Source: Candidatus Omnitrophota bacterium
GTDB lineage: Bacteria; Omnitrophota; Omnitrophia; Omnitrophales; Aquincolibacteriaceae
Length of the DNA: 40,300 nt
Reading direction: 5' to 3'
Assembly: GCA_023247035.1 (NCBI GenBank)
Contig: JAHFHG010000017.1
Coordinates: forward strand, 1 to 40,300
The notes under the pieces are model-generated. The model saw only the letters and a list, made by a program, of their open reading frames with translations. It was not told where the DNA came from and searched no databases. A program made the translations under genes and the position numbers. Below, piece by piece: positions 1 through 8,511 of this stretch; within the stretch, counting starts at the first letter, position 1; the number at the start of each line of letters is the position of its first letter.

Positions 1-31
1 CGCAATCCTAATTTCGTTGGGTAGAGAGCGC

Positions 32-574
32 TTACTGAACGGCCTTTTTATCCGCCGAAGGCTTTAACTTTTCGAAAGTTCTCTGATAAATTTCATAATC
101 ACTCTTGGAGAAGCAAACAAAAATGACCTTTTCGATTCCGCTCATTGTTTCAAGGCATTGCAGGACGGTCTTGAGGGCGATCTCGCAGGCGGATTCGATC
201 GGAAAACGGTAAGCGCCTGTGCTGATCGAAGGAAAGGCGATTGTCTTCGCACCGTTTTCCGAAGCCAGCTTTAAAGATTGGCGGTAACAATCGGCTAAAA
301 GCCCTGCCTCATTGCGGCCTCCGCCGTTCCAAACCGGGCCTACCGCATGAATGACAAATTTCGCTGACAAGCGGTAACCTTTGGTAATCCGTGCCTCACC
401 CGTCGGGCAGCCGCCTAAAGTCCGGCATTCCTGGAGAAGTTCAGGCCCGGCCGCGCGGTGAATCGCCCCGTCCACTCCCCCGCCTCCAAGGAGCGCCGTG
501 TTCGCGGCGTTGACAATCGCGTCAACCTTTTGCTGAGTAATGTCGCCTTGGATGATTTGGATTTTGTGTTTCAT
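32..574 (-). CDS. Macro-domain O-acetyl-ADP-ribose / ADP-ribosyl hydrolase (YmdB/MacroD-like)
   Basis: A single macro domain of 180 residues fills the protein, the usual length for stand-alone bacterial macro proteins. The ADP-ribose binding signatures are visible: a DIT near residue 11, [18 protein letters not shown] (residues 22-39), where the Asn and Asp of the MacroD type sit, and STGAYRFP near residue 118. Family members remove ADP-ribose from proteins or from O-acetyl-ADP-ribose in the cytoplasm. The ATG start lies just upstream of the conserved IQGDIT. It is the last gene of the minus-strand run, 36 bases after maf, so it is probably read from the same transcript. The substrate cannot be told from sequence. 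Confidence 0.9.
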   Translation of the reverse strand: MKHKIQIIQGDITQQKVDAIVNAANTALLGGGGVDGAIHRAAGPELLQECRTLGGCPTGEARITKGYRLSAKFVIHAVGPVWNGGGRNEAGLLADCYRQSLKLASENGAKTIAFPSISTGAYRFPIESACEIALKTVLQCLETMSGIEKVIFVCFSKSDYEIYQRTFEKLKPSADKKAVQ

Positions 575-610
575 ATAATGGAATCTTTTCAGACGGAGAC
601 GATAGACCGT

Positions 611-1186
611 CTAAGGGCGTATAAACTCCTTCAGCATCTTCCTCACCAGCTTGCGCGGCAGCCCCATCACATTGGAATGAGAACCCGAGATCCGCCGGAC
701 AATCCGGGGGTTTTCCTGAATGGCGTAAGCGCCGGCCTTGTCAAAAGAATGCACGCGTTTCATATAATCCAAAATTTCAGCGTCGGAAAACTTGTGAAAA
801 ACGACCTTGGTTTTGGCAACTCCGGTCGCAATCCTTTTTGTCCTTTGATCCCAAAGCGCGGCGCCGGTATAAACCCAGTGCGTTTTCCCCGAAAGTGTTT
901 TCAGCATTTGAAAAGCTTCGCGATGATTCTTGGGCTTTCCAAAAATACGATGACAGCGCCACACGATCGTATCGGCCCCCAACACCAGCCCTTTACGAGG
1001 CGCGAGCGCCCGCTTGGCTTTGCCGACGGCGTGGCGCAAGGCCAATTCCTCCGGAGAAAGCCCGGGGATTTTTTCCTCGCGGTAAAGAGATTTCACCTGC
1101 CGGAAAGGGATCCGCATTTCCCGGAGGATCTCACAGCGCCGGGGCGAGGCTGAAGCAAGATAAAGGAATTGGAATTTTTTTGACAC
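611..1186 (-). CDS. maf: Maf family nucleoside triphosphate pyrophosphatase
   Basis: This is a Maf/YhdE-type house-cleaning enzyme that hydrolyses non-canonical or surplus nucleoside triphosphates to monophosphate and pyrophosphate. Visible signatures are ASASPRR (residues 12-18), LGADTIV in the middle and DKAGAYAIQ towards the C-terminus, in the family order. Length (191 residues) is normal. The start is GTG; no ATG lies close to the conserved N-terminus, and the GTG places SASPRR at the expected distance. The DKAGAYAIQ form suggests the dTTP/UTP-type (YhdE) subgroup, which is inference. It lies between valS and the macro-domain gene on the same strand. Confidence 0.92.
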   Translation of the reverse strand: MSKKFQFLYLASASPRRCEILREMRIPFRQVKSLYREEKIPGLSPEELALRHAVGKAKRALAPRKGLVLGADTIVWRCHRIFGKPKNHREAFQMLKTLSGKTHWVYTGAALWDQRTKRIATGVAKTKVVFHKFSDAEILDYMKRVHSFDKAGAYAIQENPRIVRRISGSHSNVMGLPRKLVRKMLKEFIRP

Positions 1187-1245
1187 GTGGTTCGCGCTTG
1201 ACCTCTATGAAGCCGTCATCTGCCTTCATTGTCATTTTAACCTGC

Positions 1246-1270
1246 GTCCGCCGAAGAACCAGCGGCGGAC
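1246..1270. repeat. GC-rich hairpin in the valS-maf gap
   Basis: Perfect 8-base arms GTCCGCCG and CGGCGGAC surround a 9-base loop. It sits in the 160-base gap between the end of valS and the start of maf. There is no clear U-run, so it may be a weak terminator, a processing hairpin or a dispersed repeat. The same GTCCG/CGGAC core occurs inside the thrC-apgM palindrome near 8526-8543. Confidence 0.55.
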
Positions 1271-1346
1271 AGGTTCAGATGCTGGGTTCCGGCTCGCGCT
1301 TCGCTTGGCCGGAGGACAACTTATAGTTCTTTTTTCTACCTTAGAA

Positions 1347-4106
1347 TTACGAGGCGCTCAAAAGTTCCAGCAATTCTTTTTGGGCCTGAAAAACTTTCTC
1401 GGCGGCCTCGAGTTTTTCTTTTTCCTTCTGAACGACTTCCTCCGGGGCGCTGCGGACAAACGCTTCGTTGGAGAGTTTCTTGGACAAAGATTCGATCCAT
1501 ATCTTCGTTTCCACAATTTTCTTTTCAATCCGCTCTTTTTCTTTGACGGGATCAATCACGCCTTCGATGAGGATAAAAACTTCCAAGTCCGGAAACGCAT
1601 TCACAATATAGAAAGGGCTTTTTTTAAAGCTTACACGGACGTCCGCTTCTTCCAGGCGCGCCAGGTTTTGAATTTCTTTTTTATATTCACTTAAAATATT
1701 GCGGATTTCGGCGCGCGGCGAAACTAAAACCGCTCTTAACGGCCGGCCGGGAGACAGCGCCAGCCGGGCCCGGATATCCCGGACTCCCGCGACGCTGGTC
1801 TGAAGCCACTGAATTGCCTCTTCGGCTTTTTGATCCTGAATCTTTTGATCATCCGGCCAACGGCTTATCATAATTGTTTCCGGCCAGGCAGAGTGGTCTT
1901 GGGCCGCGGCTTTGAGCTTTTGCCATATTTCTTCGGAGATAAAAGGCATAAACGGATGAAGCAGCCGGAGAATGCGTTCGAGAAGATAAAAAAGAACCTT
2001 TTGGGTATTTTCCCGCGCCACGGCGCCGGTTTGGAGAAAACTCGGCTTGGCCAGCTCGATAAACCAATCGCAGAAATCGTTCCACACAAAATGATAAAGA
2101 ACAGTCGCGGCCTGGCTCAGATTAAAATTGGAAATGAGCCCATTGATTTCTTGAGTCACTTGGCCGAGCCGGGAAAGAACCCAGCGGCAGGGCAAAGAAA
2201 GCGCGCTGCGGTCTAAGTCAAGCGCCGCCTTTCCTTGGGCGAAATCTTCTAAATTTATAAATGCGAACCGCGCGGCGTTCCAAATTTTATTGGTGAAGTT
2301 ACGGCCCACTTCGAATTTTTCGCGCGACAAATAAACGTCCTGCGCGCTCAGCATCACCATACTGAAACGAAGGGCGTCGGCGCCCATTTCGTCAATCACC
2401 TCAATTGGATCGATCGCGTTGCCTAAGGACTTGGACATTTTGAGGCCGCTTTGAGCGCGAACGGTTCCGTGAATATAAATCCGGCTGAAAGGGACTTCCC
2501 CCATAAATTCAAGGCCGGCCATAATCATTCGTGCCACCCAGAAGAAAATAATTTCAGGGGCCGTGATCAAATCTGAAGTGGGATAAAAATATTTTAAATC
2601 TTCAGTCTGGTTTGGCCAACCGAGAGTCGAAAACGGCCAGAGCCAGGAAGAAAACCAGGTGTCCAAAACATCGGGATCCTGTCTTAAATTTTTGGACCTA
2701 CACACAGGACACTGCTCGGGCGTTTGCCGGCTCACAATAGGTTTTTTACAATCCGGAAAACACAGTTTATCTCCTTCACAGTACCAAACCGGAATCTGAT
2801 GCCCCCACCAGATCTGCCTTGAAATGCACCAGTCGCGGATTTCTTCAAGCCAGTTCGTGTAAACCTTGGTCCAGCGGTCCGGATAAAATTTTGTCTTGCC
2901 CTGGCGGTGCGCAGTGAGCGCTTTTTCCGCAAGCGGTTTCATTTTCACAAACCACTGCTCGGAAAGATAAGGCTCGACCATTGTATTGCAGCGGTAGCAG
3001 TGGCCGACCGCGTGCGAGTGCGAATCGCGGCGGACGAAAAGGCCCTGGGCTTCAAGATCAGCCACGACTTTTTTTCTTGCTTCTAACCGGTCAAGACCTT
3101 GGTAGGATCCGCCCTTTTCATTTATCGTTCCGTCCGGATTCATCACATTAATCTGAGGAAGATTGTGCCGGCGGCCCATTTCAAAGTCGTTAGGGTCGTG
3201 AGCCGGAGTGACCTTGACCAAGCCTGTCCCGAATTCCGGATCCACGAACGGATCTGCAATAATGGGAATCAGGCGATTCATTAAAGGAAGGATTAATTTT
3301 TTTCCGATCAAGTGTTTATAACGCGGATCCTCAGGATGGACTGCGACGGCTGTGTCTCCGAGCATTGTTTCCGGGCGCGTGGTCGCAACGACAATGTGGT
3401 CCTCGCCGATTTTTTCGAGCGCGGATTTTTCAAATCCGGCGAGCTGAGGTTTGGCGAGTGGATATTTAATATGATAAAGGCCGCCTTGAATTTCTTTATG
3501 GGAGGATTCTTCATCGGAAAGCGCGGTCTGGCAGCGCGGGCACCAGTTAATAATGTAACTGCCTCGGTAAATAAGGCCGCGCTCATAAAGCGTGACAAAG
3601 GCCTCGCGGACGGCGCGTGAAAGCCCCTCGTCCATCGTGAATCTTTCGCGGGACCAATCACAGGAAGCGCCGAGCCGCCGGAGCTGGCGGGTGATCGTGC
3701 TGCCGTGTTCCTCTTTCCACTTCCAGACCTCTTCCAAAAATTTTTCGCGCCCGAGATCGCAGCGGGTTTTCTTTTCTTTGGCGAGCTTGCGCTCCACCAC
3801 ATTCTGCGTCGCAATGCCCGCGTGATCGACTCCCGGAATCCACAGCGCGTCCTTTCCCTTCATCCGCTGCCAGCGCGTTAAAATATCCTGAATGGAATTG
3901 TTGAGCGCGTGCCCCATATGCAGGATTCCCGTGACATTCGGCGGCGGGATTACAATCACGTACGGTCTTTTGTCATTCTGAGTGCGAAGTGCGAAGAATC
4001 TCGGATCGTCACTTTTCGGACGAAAATATCCCTTGGATTCCCACAAGGAATACCATTTGGATTCAATATCTTTTGAATTGTAGCGAGGGGTTAATTCTGA
4101 AGACAT
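1347..4106 (-). CDS. valS: Valine--tRNA ligase
   Basis: Class I aminoacyl-tRNA synthetase that charges tRNA-Val in the cytoplasm. The HIGH-type motif appears as NVTGILHMGHAL near the N-terminus and the KMSKS loop as GLKMSKSLGN. The MGHAL form, the editing domain between them and the C-terminal coiled-coil tRNA arm (IEKKIVETKIWIESLSKKL region) identify ValS rather than IleS. The ORF track opens at a TTG at 4154; I prefer ATG at 4106 (MSSELTPRYN), which matches where ValS proteins normally begin. The odd feature is a 12-residue stretch reading DPRFFALRTQND between the N-terminal helix and the HIGH segment, which translates a dispersed repeat (see the repeat entry and finding). Confidence 0.95.
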   Translation of the reverse strand: MSSELTPRYNSKDIESKWYSLWESKGYFRPKSDDPRFFALRTQNDKRPYVIVIPPPNVTGILHMGHALNNSIQDILTRWQRMKGKDALWIPGVDHAGIATQNVVERKLAKEKKTRCDLGREKFLEEVWKWKEEHGSTITRQLRRLGASCDWSRERFTMDEGLSRAVREAFVTLYERGLIYRGSYIINWCPRCQTALSDEESSHKEIQGGLYHIKYPLAKPQLAGFEKSALEKIGEDHIVVATTRPETMLGDTAVAVHPEDPRYKHLIGKKLILPLMNRLIPIIADPFVDPEFGTGLVKVTPAHDPNDFEMGRRHNLPQINVMNPDGTINEKGGSYQGLDRLEARKKVVADLEAQGLFVRRDSHSHAVGHCYRCNTMVEPYLSEQWFVKMKPLAEKALTAHRQGKTKFYPDRWTKVYTNWLEEIRDWCISRQIWWGHQIPVWYCEGDKLCFPDCKKPIVSRQTPEQCPVCRSKNLRQDPDVLDTWFSSWLWPFSTLGWPNQTEDLKYFYPTSDLITAPEIIFFWVARMIMAGLEFMGEVPFSRIYIHGTVRAQSGLKMSKSLGNAIDPIEVIDEMGADALRFSMVMLSAQDVYLSREKFEVGRNFTNKIWNAARFAFINLEDFAQGKAALDLDRSALSLPCRWVLSRLGQVTQEINGLISNFNLSQAATVLYHFVWNDFCDWFIELAKPSFLQTGAVARENTQKVLFYLLERILRLLHPFMPFISEEIWQKLKAAAQDHSAWPETIMISRWPDDQKIQDQKAEEAIQWLQTSVAGVRDIRARLALSPGRPLRAVLVSPRAEIRNILSEYKKEIQNLARLEEADVRVSFKKSPFYIVNAFPDLEVFILIEGVIDPVKEKERIEKKIVETKIWIESLSKKLSNEAFVRSAPEEVVQKEKEKLEAAEKVFQAQKELLELLSAS
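3971..4008. repeat. Dispersed repeat inserted in frame within valS
   Basis: The stretch begins TGTCATTCTGAGTGCGAAGT and continues through GCGAAGAATCTCGG. This matches, from memory, the widespread bacterial dispersed repeat of the type GTCATTCTGAGCGAAGCGAAGAATC. On the coding strand it translates to RFFALRTQND and keeps the valS frame open, just upstream of the NVTGILHMGHAL motif. Confidence 0.7.
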
Positions 4107-4286
4107 GGAACTGCGATTGGAACGTTGGATTTCCGCTTCTCTTCCTTCAAGCAAAATGAAAATAATCTATTTTTAACCCAGGGGGCGGATTCAAACGATT
4201 TTAATGCTTTGGATAAAGCTTTATTTTGCATTTTTATTTCAAATCCAAATATTTGGGATCATAAGTTAACTTCATTTGATCCTTTT

Positions 4287-5846
4287 TTACCCCTTCCAGA
4301 GTTTGTACTCGATTGCCTCGACAAGGGCCCGCCAGCTGGCCTCGACCACATTCTCGTGGACTCCGACCGTGGTCCAGGTTTTGTCTTGATCCTGGAATTC
4401 AATAAAGACCCGGACCTTGGCGGCCGTGCCGGCTTCGGAATTGACGACGCGGACCTTGTAATCGGTAAGATGAATCTGATCGATAACGGGATAAAAATTT
4501 CGAAGCGCCTGCCGCAGCGCGCTGTCCAGAGCATTGACCGGGCCGTCTCCTTCGGCGGCGACAAGTTCTTCTTTCCCCTTGGCCACAAGTTTGACCTCCG
4601 CAATCGAAGTGGGCCTCGCGTCGCCGATATTTTCCGCGCGGACAGCGGCTTTCTTGACCTCAAAAAACGGTTTGTATCTGCCCAAAAGTTTTTGGACCAG
4701 AAGCTCAAAACTCGCTTCGGCGGCCTCGAATTGGTACCCCTCATTTTCGAGACGCTGAATCTCAGAAAGAATTTTTCGAGTCTCGGGAGATTCCTTGGCC
4801 AAATCCAGTTGAAGCTCTTTGGCCTTCAGCATAATATTGGTTTTGCCTCCCAGCTCGGAAACCAGAAAACGCCTGTGATTGCCGATCAACCGCGGGTCCA
4901 TGTGCTCGTAAGTGCGGACGTTTTTCATCATCGCATTAATGTGGACGCCGCCTTTATGCGCGAAAGCGGAACGCCCGGTAAAGGGCTGATTGTTCTCAAG
5001 CGGCATATTGCAAATTTCCGCGACGTAGTGAGAAAGCGCCGTAAGCTCGCGGCTTTTTTTTCCGGGGAAACACGCGAGCCCCATTTTAAATTGAAGGATC
5101 GCAATGATGCTGACAAGGTTCGCGTTGCCGCACCGCTCGCCGTAGCCGTTGATCGTTCCCTGAATGAGCGCGCATCCTTCGCCCGCCGCCTGGATCGAAT
5201 TGGCCGCCGCAAGTTCAGCGTCATTGTGGCAGTGAATCCCGAGCGGGACCTTGACGGAACGTTTGACGCGCAGGATCGCGCGCCGGATTTCGTGAGGAAG
5301 CGTGCCGCCGTTGGTGTCGCACAGGGTAATGTTGTCCGCGCCGGCCTTCGCAGCCTGCTGCAGAGTTTTGACCGCGTATTCCGGATTTTCCTTAAATCCG
5401 TCAAAAAAGTGCTCCGCATCATAAATGACTTCAAGTTTTTTAGACTTGAAGTAATCCACGGTTTCATAAATCATCTGCAGATTTTCTTTCAAGGAGGTCC
5501 TAAAAACTTCCGTGACGTGAAAATCCCAGGATTTCCCGAAAATCGTGACGGCTTTCGTGCGCGCTTCAAGGAGCGCCTTCACATTCTGGTCCTCGCTGAC
5601 CTTGATATGCGCGCGGCGCGTCGCGCCGAACGCAACGACCTTGGCGCGGCGGATCCTCGCCTTTTTGATTTCCTTAAAAAAAGCCAGGTCCTTGGGGTTC
5701 GAGCCCGGCCAGCCTCCTTCAATATAATGAATGCCGAATTGGTCAAGGCGCTTGGCGATCAAAATTTTGTCGCGCAGAGACAGGCTGATCCCCTCCGATT
5801 GCGTGCCGTCTCGTAAGGTTGTATCGTAGAAAAGAATTTTTTTCAT
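4287..5846 (-). CDS. cimA: (R)-citramalate synthase
   Basis: A 519-residue member of the alpha-isopropylmalate/homocitrate synthase family. It condenses pyruvate with acetyl-CoA to citramalate, the threonine-independent entry to isoleucine. The N-terminus carries YDTTLRDGTQSEGISLS, the CimA-type form; EGGWPGSNPKD follows, then the metal site region GIHCHNDAELAAANS and the FAHKGGVHINAMMK motif. The C-terminal 150 residues form the LeuA regulatory dimer domain, usually the site of isoleucine feedback. The ATG start directly precedes the conserved KKILFYDTTLRDG; no Shine-Dalgarno is evident in the AT-rich leader. It lies between lysC and valS on the same strand, fitting an aspartate/branched-chain block. 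Confidence 0.93.
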   Translation of the reverse strand: MKKILFYDTTLRDGTQSEGISLSLRDKILIAKRLDQFGIHYIEGGWPGSNPKDLAFFKEIKKARIRRAKVVAFGATRRAHIKVSEDQNVKALLEARTKAVTIFGKSWDFHVTEVFRTSLKENLQMIYETVDYFKSKKLEVIYDAEHFFDGFKENPEYAVKTLQQAAKAGADNITLCDTNGGTLPHEIRRAILRVKRSVKVPLGIHCHNDAELAAANSIQAAGEGCALIQGTINGYGERCGNANLVSIIAILQFKMGLACFPGKKSRELTALSHYVAEICNMPLENNQPFTGRSAFAHKGGVHINAMMKNVRTYEHMDPRLIGNHRRFLVSELGGKTNIMLKAKELQLDLAKESPETRKILSEIQRLENEGYQFEAAEASFELLVQKLLGRYKPFFEVKKAAVRAENIGDARPTSIAEVKLVAKGKEELVAAEGDGPVNALDSALRQALRNFYPVIDQIHLTDYKVRVVNSEAGTAAKVRVFIEFQDQDKTWTTVGVHENVVEASWRALVEAIEYKLWKG

Positions 5847-5877
5847 TTTATGTTTTGTAATTGTATCCAGTGAGCGT

Positions 5878-6011
5878 TGTCATTGCGGGGAGCCCCCAAG
5901 GGACACGTGGCAATCTGACACAAAGTGTCATTCCCGAATGATTCTATCGGGAATCCAAGTCCTGGATTCCCGCTTCCGCGGGAATGACAAACTTGGTCGC
6001 TCGCAATGACG
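5878..6011. repeat. Nested dispersed palindromes filling the lysC-cimA gap
   Basis: The 174-base gap holds nested inverted repeats. The outer pair is GTCATTGCG at 5879 and CGCAATGAC at 6002. An inner pair is TGTCATTCCCG at 5926 and CGGGAATGACA at 5980. An innermost pair, GGGAATCCA and TGGATTCCC, lies within it. The outer motif, GTCATTGCG followed by GGCAATCTG, is a common dispersed bacterial repeat type and recurs at 11841. No gene is seen in the gap. Confidence 0.75.
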
Positions 6012-6020
6012 GACTTGCTA

Positions 6021-7259
6021 CTACCTTTTCTTTACCGAATTCTTCCCGAGCTTGAATTCCCTGTGGATCGCGCGGACCGCTTCCTTTCCTCTTTTGCCGT
6101 CGATCACGCAGGAAATTTTGATCTCGGAGGTGGAAATCATTTGGATATTAATCTTTTTGCGCGCCAGGGCCGCGAACATCCTGGCCGCAATGCCGGAATG
6201 CGACCTCATGCCTATTCCCACGACGCTGACTTTCGCGATATTTTCGTCGCAAACCACTTGTTGGGCTTGAAGTTCTCGGGCGGCTTTCTTGACAACGTGA
6301 AGGGCCCGCGCAAGTTCGTTTTTAAAGACCGTAAAGGAAATATCCGTAGTCTTGGTCTGCGTCTTGTTTTGAATAATCATATCAATATTAATATTGGCTT
6401 TGGCCAGCCGGGCGAAAATTTTTGCGGCGACGCCGGGCCGATCCGGAACCTGATAAATCGTCACCTTCGCTTCGTCCTCGGTCAGGGCCACGCCGCTTAC
6501 CGTAATGTCTTCCATTTTTTGGGTCTCCTTTGTAATCAAAGTGCCTTCTCCGTTGTGCATGGAGTTGCGCACATAAATCGGAACGTTGAACTTTTTGCCC
6601 ACCTCCACCGAGCGCGAGTGCATGACCTTGGCGCCGAGCGAGGCCAGCTCGAGGATCTCTTCGTAGCTGATTCGCTCAATCTTGCGCGCGTCCCGGACGA
6701 TGCGTGGATCCGCGGTAAAAACGCCGTCCACATCCGTGTAAATTTCACAGTGTCGCGCTTTGAGGGCCTTCGCCAGAGCAACGGCCGTAAGGTCCGAACC
6801 CCCGCGGCCGAGCGTCGTGATTTCTTCGGAATCGGTTTTGCCCTGAAAACCGGCCACAATCACGACGTAGCCTTCCTTCAATGCCTTTTGAATGCGCTCC
6901 GTGTTGATATCCAGGATCCGGGCCTTGGTGTGAAATTTATCGGTGATGATGCCGACTTGAGGGCCGGTAAAGGAAATCGCTTTGACGCCAAGCCGGTCAA
7001 CGGCGATCGCCAGCAGCGCGACGGAAACCTGCTCGCCCGTGGAAAGCAGCATATCCATTTCGCGCTCATTGGGTTCCTTCGCAATCTTGTGCGCCAGCTC
7101 AATCAGATCATCAGTGGTATCGCCTAAAGCCGACACCACAACGACAAGCCTGCAGCCTGCTTTCCTTGCCTTCACAATGCGCCGGGCAACGCGCTGGATG
7201 CGCCGCGCATTTGCGACCGAGGACCCGCCGTATTTTTGCACAATCAAAGGAATGCTCAT
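6021..7259 (-). CDS. lysC: Aspartate kinase
   Basis: Phosphorylates aspartate, the first committed step to lysine, threonine and methionine. The kinase domain (about residues 1-245) shows YGGSSVANARRIQ at the N-terminus, VVVSALGDTTDDL, and GRGGSDLTAVALAKAL with the aspartate/ATP residues. Two ACT domains follow (about residues 265-412), the usual place for lysine/threonine feedback. Length (412) is typical of the Bacillus/Corynebacterium class. An in-frame ATG at 6515, with AAAGGAG nine bases upstream, could give a separate ACT-only beta subunit (separate entry). The gene follows the apgM-like gene by only 12 bases and is probably cotranscribed with hom-thrC. Confidence 0.95.
   Translation of the reverse strand: MSIPLIVQKYGGSSVANARRIQRVARRIVKARKAGCRLVVVVSALGDTTDDLIELAHKIAKEPNEREMDMLLSTGEQVSVALLAIAVDRLGVKAISFTGPQVGIITDKFHTKARILDINTERIQKALKEGYVVIVAGFQGKTDSEEITTLGRGGSDLTAVALAKALKARHCEIYTDVDGVFTADPRIVRDARKIERISYEEILELASLGAKVMHSRSVEVGKKFNVPIYVRNSMHNGEGTLITKETQKMEDITVSGVALTEDEAKVTIYQVPDRPGVAAKIFARLAKANINIDMIIQNKTQTKTTDISFTVFKNELARALHVVKKAARELQAQQVVCDENIAKVSVVGIGMRSHSGIAARMFAALARKKINIQMISTSEIKISCVIDGKRGKEAVRAIHREFKLGKNSVKKR
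6513..6531 (-). promoter_or_regulatory. Internal ribosome binding site and ATG inside lysC (beta subunit start)
   Basis: On the minus strand AAAGGAG is followed nine bases later by an in-frame ATG encoding MEDITVSGVALTEDEAK. Initiation there would give a 164-residue protein (6021-6515) of just the two ACT domains. This is the known arrangement of the alpha/beta aspartate kinases of Bacillus and Corynebacterium. The codons AAG GAG could occur by chance, so expression is inference. Confidence 0.6.
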
Positions 7260-7271
7260 GACCGGCCACTC

Positions 7272-8471
7272 TTAAGATTTGGAGATGAAAAACTTCAGGA
7301 GCTCCGCCCCCTTGTTCATCTTAAGGGACGAGGCCTTGGAGGCGGTCTCGGAAAATCGCTCGATATCATCGGGCATGATATTTTTTCCGGCAACCACGAA
7401 AGGGACAAAATCGCGGGTCTGTTTTTTTGTCTTCCAAGGAAAACTGTAGCAAGGAGTAATCAAAATCCGGACATCCTTATAAGACTCCATATAATCCTTG
7501 ACCTTCGAAAGGATAAAAAAATCAACGGCCTCGAGGAACGAAACCTTGGCCTTGCAATCTCCTTTTCGGGAAGCCTCGTCGCACTCGTCCAGATAAAGCC
7601 CCACGAAATCCTTTTCTGCCATCGAGCTTGAGATCATCTTGCCGATTTTTTCATACTTCGTTTGTTCGCTCTCCAAGGCCCCGTTGGTTTCGAAAACGCT
7701 TAATCCCGCAATCCGCCCGATCCCTTTGGCGTATTCGGCCTCGGCAAGCAGCGCGCCCGTCAGTCCGAAACGCTCGCTGAATTTTTCAAGCCGCGGCGGC
7801 CGGCCTTGCCCCCACAGCCAAATCATATTGGCGGGATTTTCTTTGAGGTCCACGCGAACCTGATTGATCTCGTGGTCCTGAAGCAGAAGTTTTGTATCGC
7901 ACATTAACTTTTTCAAGAGTTCCTCGCCCGGCCCCTTCGGCCAATAAGCTTCCAAACGCTCGCCCACAATCGTATCCGGAGAATTTGTTTTCGCAGAAAG
8001 CGCCTCAAATCCGTGGGCGTCTTTGATCACGGTAACGTGCCGGCACTCGGCGCCGGCAAAAAAGCGGATAAACTCATTGGCCACTTTTTTATTGAGGAAA
8101 TTGATAAGGGCTTTGGCTTCGCGCGTGGTGATCTTTCCGGCCGTAGGGTCCGCAAGGATCCCGTTGGCCTCGGTAATAAAATTCATCCGAAAGGCGATCT
8201 CGTTGTCCTCAAGTTTCAGTTCCAAATTCGCGGCCTCAAGCGGGCCGCGGCCCGTGTAAACCTTGTCGGCTTCGTAACCCAGAAGGTTCAAGAGCGCCGT
8301 ATCGGCGGAAGGTTCGAGCCGCTCTGCGGCAAGCTTGGCCTGCCCGACCTTGCCCATTTTCGCGAAAAAGTTCAGATGAGGGATCTTCGCCACCTCAAAC
8401 GGAGTTTTCCCTCCGAATTCTTCGGCGGGAGAATCTGCCGCCCCGGGAAGCGCAATCAATAAATATTTCAC
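7272..8471 (-). CDS. ApgM-like protein, proposed homoserine kinase of the threonine cluster (degenerate active site)
   Basis: About 399 residues resembling archaeal-type cofactor-independent phosphoglycerate mutase (alkaline phosphatase superfamily). The subgroup clustered with hom and thrC is annotated as proposed homoserine kinase (TIGR02535), and no GHMP-type ThrB is visible here. Fold landmarks remain: KYLLIALPGAAD at the N-terminus, LLGYEADKVYTGRGPLEA and a C-terminal DFVPFVVAG. From memory of the family, key residues are altered: DGAAD reads PGAAD, the catalytic Ser in GSD reads SAD, DEAGHD reads DEASRKGD and the metal-binding GDH segment reads PCYSFP. The ORF track starts at TTG 8480; I prefer GTG 8471, with AAAGG nine bases upstream. 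The function is uncertain. Confidence 0.75.
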   Translation of the reverse strand: MKYLLIALPGAADSPAEEFGGKTPFEVAKIPHLNFFAKMGKVGQAKLAAERLEPSADTALLNLLGYEADKVYTGRGPLEAANLELKLEDNEIAFRMNFITEANGILADPTAGKITTREAKALINFLNKKVANEFIRFFAGAECRHVTVIKDAHGFEALSAKTNSPDTIVGERLEAYWPKGPGEELLKKLMCDTKLLLQDHEINQVRVDLKENPANMIWLWGQGRPPRLEKFSERFGLTGALLAEAEYAKGIGRIAGLSVFETNGALESEQTKYEKIGKMISSSMAEKDFVGLYLDECDEASRKGDCKAKVSFLEAVDFFILSKVKDYMESYKDVRILITPCYSFPWKTKKQTRDFVPFVVAGKNIMPDDIERFSETASKASSLKMNKGAELLKFFISKS

Positions 8472-8511
8472 AAGGAGCAACCTTTCTATTCAAGCTTTGG
8501 ATAGTTTTAGG

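Noticed and set aside
4106-4154. Upstream TTG start of valS
   Set aside because: It adds a Ser/Arg-rich stretch not typical of ValS; ATG at 4106 fits the family.
4125-5816. 563-residue plus-strand ORF
   Set aside because: It is antisense to cimA, shows no recognisable domain and has an Arg/Phe/Asp-rich composition typical of a shadow frame.
6006-7127. 373-residue plus-strand ORF
   Set aside because: Shadow of lysC on the opposite strand, with no domain signal.
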